Below are positions 62,001-64,000 of a stretch of DNA of 64,000 nt, piece after piece. Source of the stretch: Sipunculus nudus (taxonomy: Eukaryota; Annelida; Sipuncula; Golfingiida; Sipunculidae). The stretch covers positions 13,559,241 to 13,623,240 of the forward strand of contig CM049318.1 in NCBI GenBank assembly GCA_026874595.1. Direction: 5' to 3'. The notes under the pieces were generated by a model. That model did not search any database and was not told where the DNA came from. It worked only from the letters and a program-made list of their open reading frames with translations. Position numbers and translations under genes: made by a program. Positions within the stretch are counted from its first letter, which is position 1, and each line of letters begins with the position of its first letter.

Positions 62001-64000
62001 CTGAGTGCTTGCTCTTTGGAGTGGGACTGTCTGCGCCGACGCAGTAACAGTGACATGACATCACCCAAGAAGCTGGGTATAGCGGGTGCCATACAAACTG
62101 AGTGCCTGCTCTTTGGCGTGGGACTGTCTGCGCCGACGCAGTAACAGTGACATGACATCACCCAAGAAGCTGGGTATAGCTGGTGCCATAGAAACTGAGT
62201 GCTTGCACTTTGGCGTGGGACTGTCTGCGCCAACGCAGTAAGAGTGACATGACATGACCCAAGAAGCTGGGTATAGCTGGTTCCATACAAACTGAGTGCT
62301 TGCAATTTGGCGTGGGACTGTCTGCGCCGACGCAGTAAAAGTGACATGACATCATCCAAGAAGCTGGGTATAGCTGGTGCCATACAAACTGAGTGCTTGC
62401 ACTTTGGCGTGGGACTGTCTGCGCCGACGCAGTAACAGTGACATGACATCACCCCAGAAGCTGGGTATAGCTGGTGCCATACAAACTGAGTGCTTGCACT
62501 TTGGCGTGGGACTGTCTGCGCCGACGCAGTAACAGTGATATGACCTCACCCAAGAAGCTGGGTATAGCTGGTGACATAAAAACTGAGTGCTTGCTCTTTA
62601 TCGTGGGACTGTCTGCGCCGACGCAGTAACAGTGACATGACATCACCCCAGAAGCTGGGTATAGCTGGTGCCATACAAACTGAGTGCTTGCTCTTTGGCG
62701 TGGGACTGTCTGCGACAACGCAGTAACAGTGACAGGACATCACCCAAGAAGCTGGGTATAGCTGGTGCCATACAAACTGAGTGCTTTCTCTTTGGCGTGG
62801 GACTGTCTGCGCCGACGCAGTAACAGTGACATGACAACACCCAAGAAACTTTGTATAGCTGGTGCCATACAAACTGAGTGCTTGCTCTTTGGCGTGGGAC
62901 TGTCTGCGCCGACGCAGTAACAGTGACATCACATCACCCAAGAAGATGGGTATAGCCGGTGCCATACAAACTGAGTGCTTGCACTTTGGCGTGGGACTGT
63001 CTGCGCCGACGCAGTAACAGTGACATGACATCACCCAAGAAGCTGGGTATAGCTGGTGCCATACAAACTGAGTGCTTGCACTTTGGCGTGGGACTGTCTG
63101 CGCCGACGCAGTAACAGTGACATGACATCACCCAAGAAGCTGGGTATAGCTGGTGCCATACAAACTGAGTGTTAGCTCTTTGGCGTGGGACTGTCTGCGC
63201 CGACGCAGTAACAGTGACATAACATCATCCTAGAAGCTGGGTATAGCTGGTGACATACAAATTGAGTGCTTGCTCTTTGGCGTGGGACTGTCTGCGCCGA
63301 CGCAGTAACAGTGACATGACATCACCCAAGAAGCTGGGTATAGCTGGTGCCATACAAACTGAGTGCTTGCTCTTTGGCGTGGGACTGTCTGCGCCGACGC
63401 AGTAACAGTGATATGACCTCACCCCAGAGGCTTGGTATAGCTGGTGCCATACAAACTGAGTGCTTGCTCTTTAGCGTGGGACTGTCTGCGCCGACGCAGT
63501 AACAGTGACATGACATCACCCAAGAAGCTGGGTATAGCTGGTGCCATACAAACTGAGTGCTTGCTCTTTGGCGTGGGACTGTCTGCGCCGACGCAGTAAC
63601 AGTGACATGACATCACCCAAGAAGCTGGGTATAGCTGGTGCCATACAAACTGAGTGCTTGCACTTTGCCGTGGGACTGTCTGCGCCGACGCAGTAACAGT
63701 GACAAGACATCACCCAAGAAGCTGGGTATAGCTGGTGCCATTCAAACTGAGTGCTTGCACTTTGGCGTGGGACTGTCTGCGCCGACGCAGTAACAGTGAC
63801 ATGACATCACCCAAGAAGCTGGGTATAGCTGGTGCCATACGAAATGAGTGCTTGCTCTTTGGCGTGGGACTGTCTGCGCCGACGCAGTAACAGTGACATG
63901 ACATCACCCAAGAAGCTGGGTATAGCTGGTGCCATACAAACTGAGTGCTTGCACTTTGGCGTGGGACTGTCTGCGCCGACGCATTAACAGTGACATGACA

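Larger units (their letters stand above)
3544..64000. repeat. 97-bp satellite DNA array, about 623 head-to-tail copies, truncated at right
   Basis: From 3,544 the same 97-base unit repeats without interruption to the end of the window. All copies have the same orientation, and 60,457 bases divided by 97 gives about 623 units. The first copy is 3,544-3,640. Key blocks in order are GGCGTGGGACTG, the dyad CTGCG-CCGA-CGCAG, a TGACA-TGACA direct repeat, AGCTGG-GTAT-AGCTGG (a 10-bp direct repeat), GCCATACAAACTGAG and the dyad AGTGC-TT-GCACT. Base composition is about 54% G+C with four CpG per consensus unit. Most copies differ from the consensus at only a few bases. A few classes carry a one-base deletion (96-mers). 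No transposon, gene or inversion interrupts it. I do not recognise the family. A role in heterochromatin, a centromere or a subtelomere is possible but not shown by the sequence. Confidence 0.98.
52260..64000 (+). repeat. About 11-kb super-higher-order unit, copy 2 (cut by window end)
   Basis: This is the second copy of the block beginning at about 41,300. It contains its own internal tandem duplications at 55,280-57,219 and 56,925-59,058. At the right edge (about 63,985) the sequence reads cgcattaac where copy 1 reads cgcagtaac, so the copies may start to diverge there. Confidence 0.8.

Noticed and set aside
3544-64000. Hundreds of 61-194-codon reading frames, mostly on the minus strand, as a Cys-rich gene family
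   Set aside because: They repeat every 97 bases, overlap their neighbours in rotating frames and end at the same satellite TGA. Longer ones arise only where a monomer has a one-base deletion or lost its stop. They are satellite translations, not genes.
3544-64000. CRISPR array
   Set aside because: Units are contiguous with no unique spacers, are 97 bases long, lie in a eukaryotic context and have no cas genes.
3544-64000. Hammerhead-ribozyme satellite
   Set aside because: I looked on both strands of the monomer for the conserved CUGAUGA and GAAA core blocks and did not find them.
3544-64000. CENP-B box-bearing centromeric satellite
   Set aside because: No match to the 17-bp CENP-B box core (TTCG...CGGGA) is present in the consensus monomer, so centromere identity cannot be argued from this motif.

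Overview
The window is eukaryotic, almost certainly animal, and has two parts. Bases 1 to about 3,543 are AT-rich, non-repetitive flank. Bases 3,544 to 64,000 are one uninterrupted head-to-tail tandem array of a 97-bp, roughly 54% G+C satellite monomer, about 623 copies, which runs off the right edge. No intact protein-coding gene is visible. An intron-containing tRNA-Ile(UAU) gene or close derivative, a decayed 3' end of a CR1/L2-like non-LTR retrotransposon and simple-sequence repeats indicate a metazoan. The retrotransposon tail resembles those common in marine invertebrates and fish, so a mollusc-like or other invertebrate host is plausible, but the species cannot be read from the sequence.

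Flank, left to right: a 24-bp imperfect tandem repeat (288-347); a (TA)n microsatellite (535-615); plain AT-rich DNA with a perfect TGACGTCA octamer (862-869); the minus-strand retrotransposon fragment (about 1,361-2,070); plain DNA; the tRNA-Ile(UAU) locus (2,684-2,771) followed by a dyad (2,791-2,831) and a T9 run (2,947-2,955); a (TGCG)n microsatellite (3,091-3,127); then a short AT-rich spacer and an abrupt junction with the satellite at about 3,544.

Array: monomers carry recurrent diagnostic variants (one-base deletions, a broken or intact AGTGC/GCACT dyad, a 'gatatgacctca' class, a 'cataacatcatccta' class and others). The order of these variants repeats over long distances, so higher-order repeats are nested at several scales: 4-mers (388 bp), 7-mers (679 bp), 10-mers (970 bp), 11-mers (1,067 bp), blocks of 32-34 monomers (3.1-3.3 kb), blocks of 49-50 monomers (4.75-4.85 kb), and a super-block of about 11 kb that fills 41.3-64 kb twice. 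Two adjacent 3.2-kb copies at 19.5-25.9 kb look about 99.9% identical, which indicates very recent amplification by unequal exchange or a similar process.

The many short minus-strand reading frames in the array are a by-product of the monomer, which is one base longer than a multiple of three, and are not annotated as genes. The most interesting object here is the satellite itself: its nested architecture, its two short dyads, the near-nucleosomal length of its dimer, and its undecayed edge.
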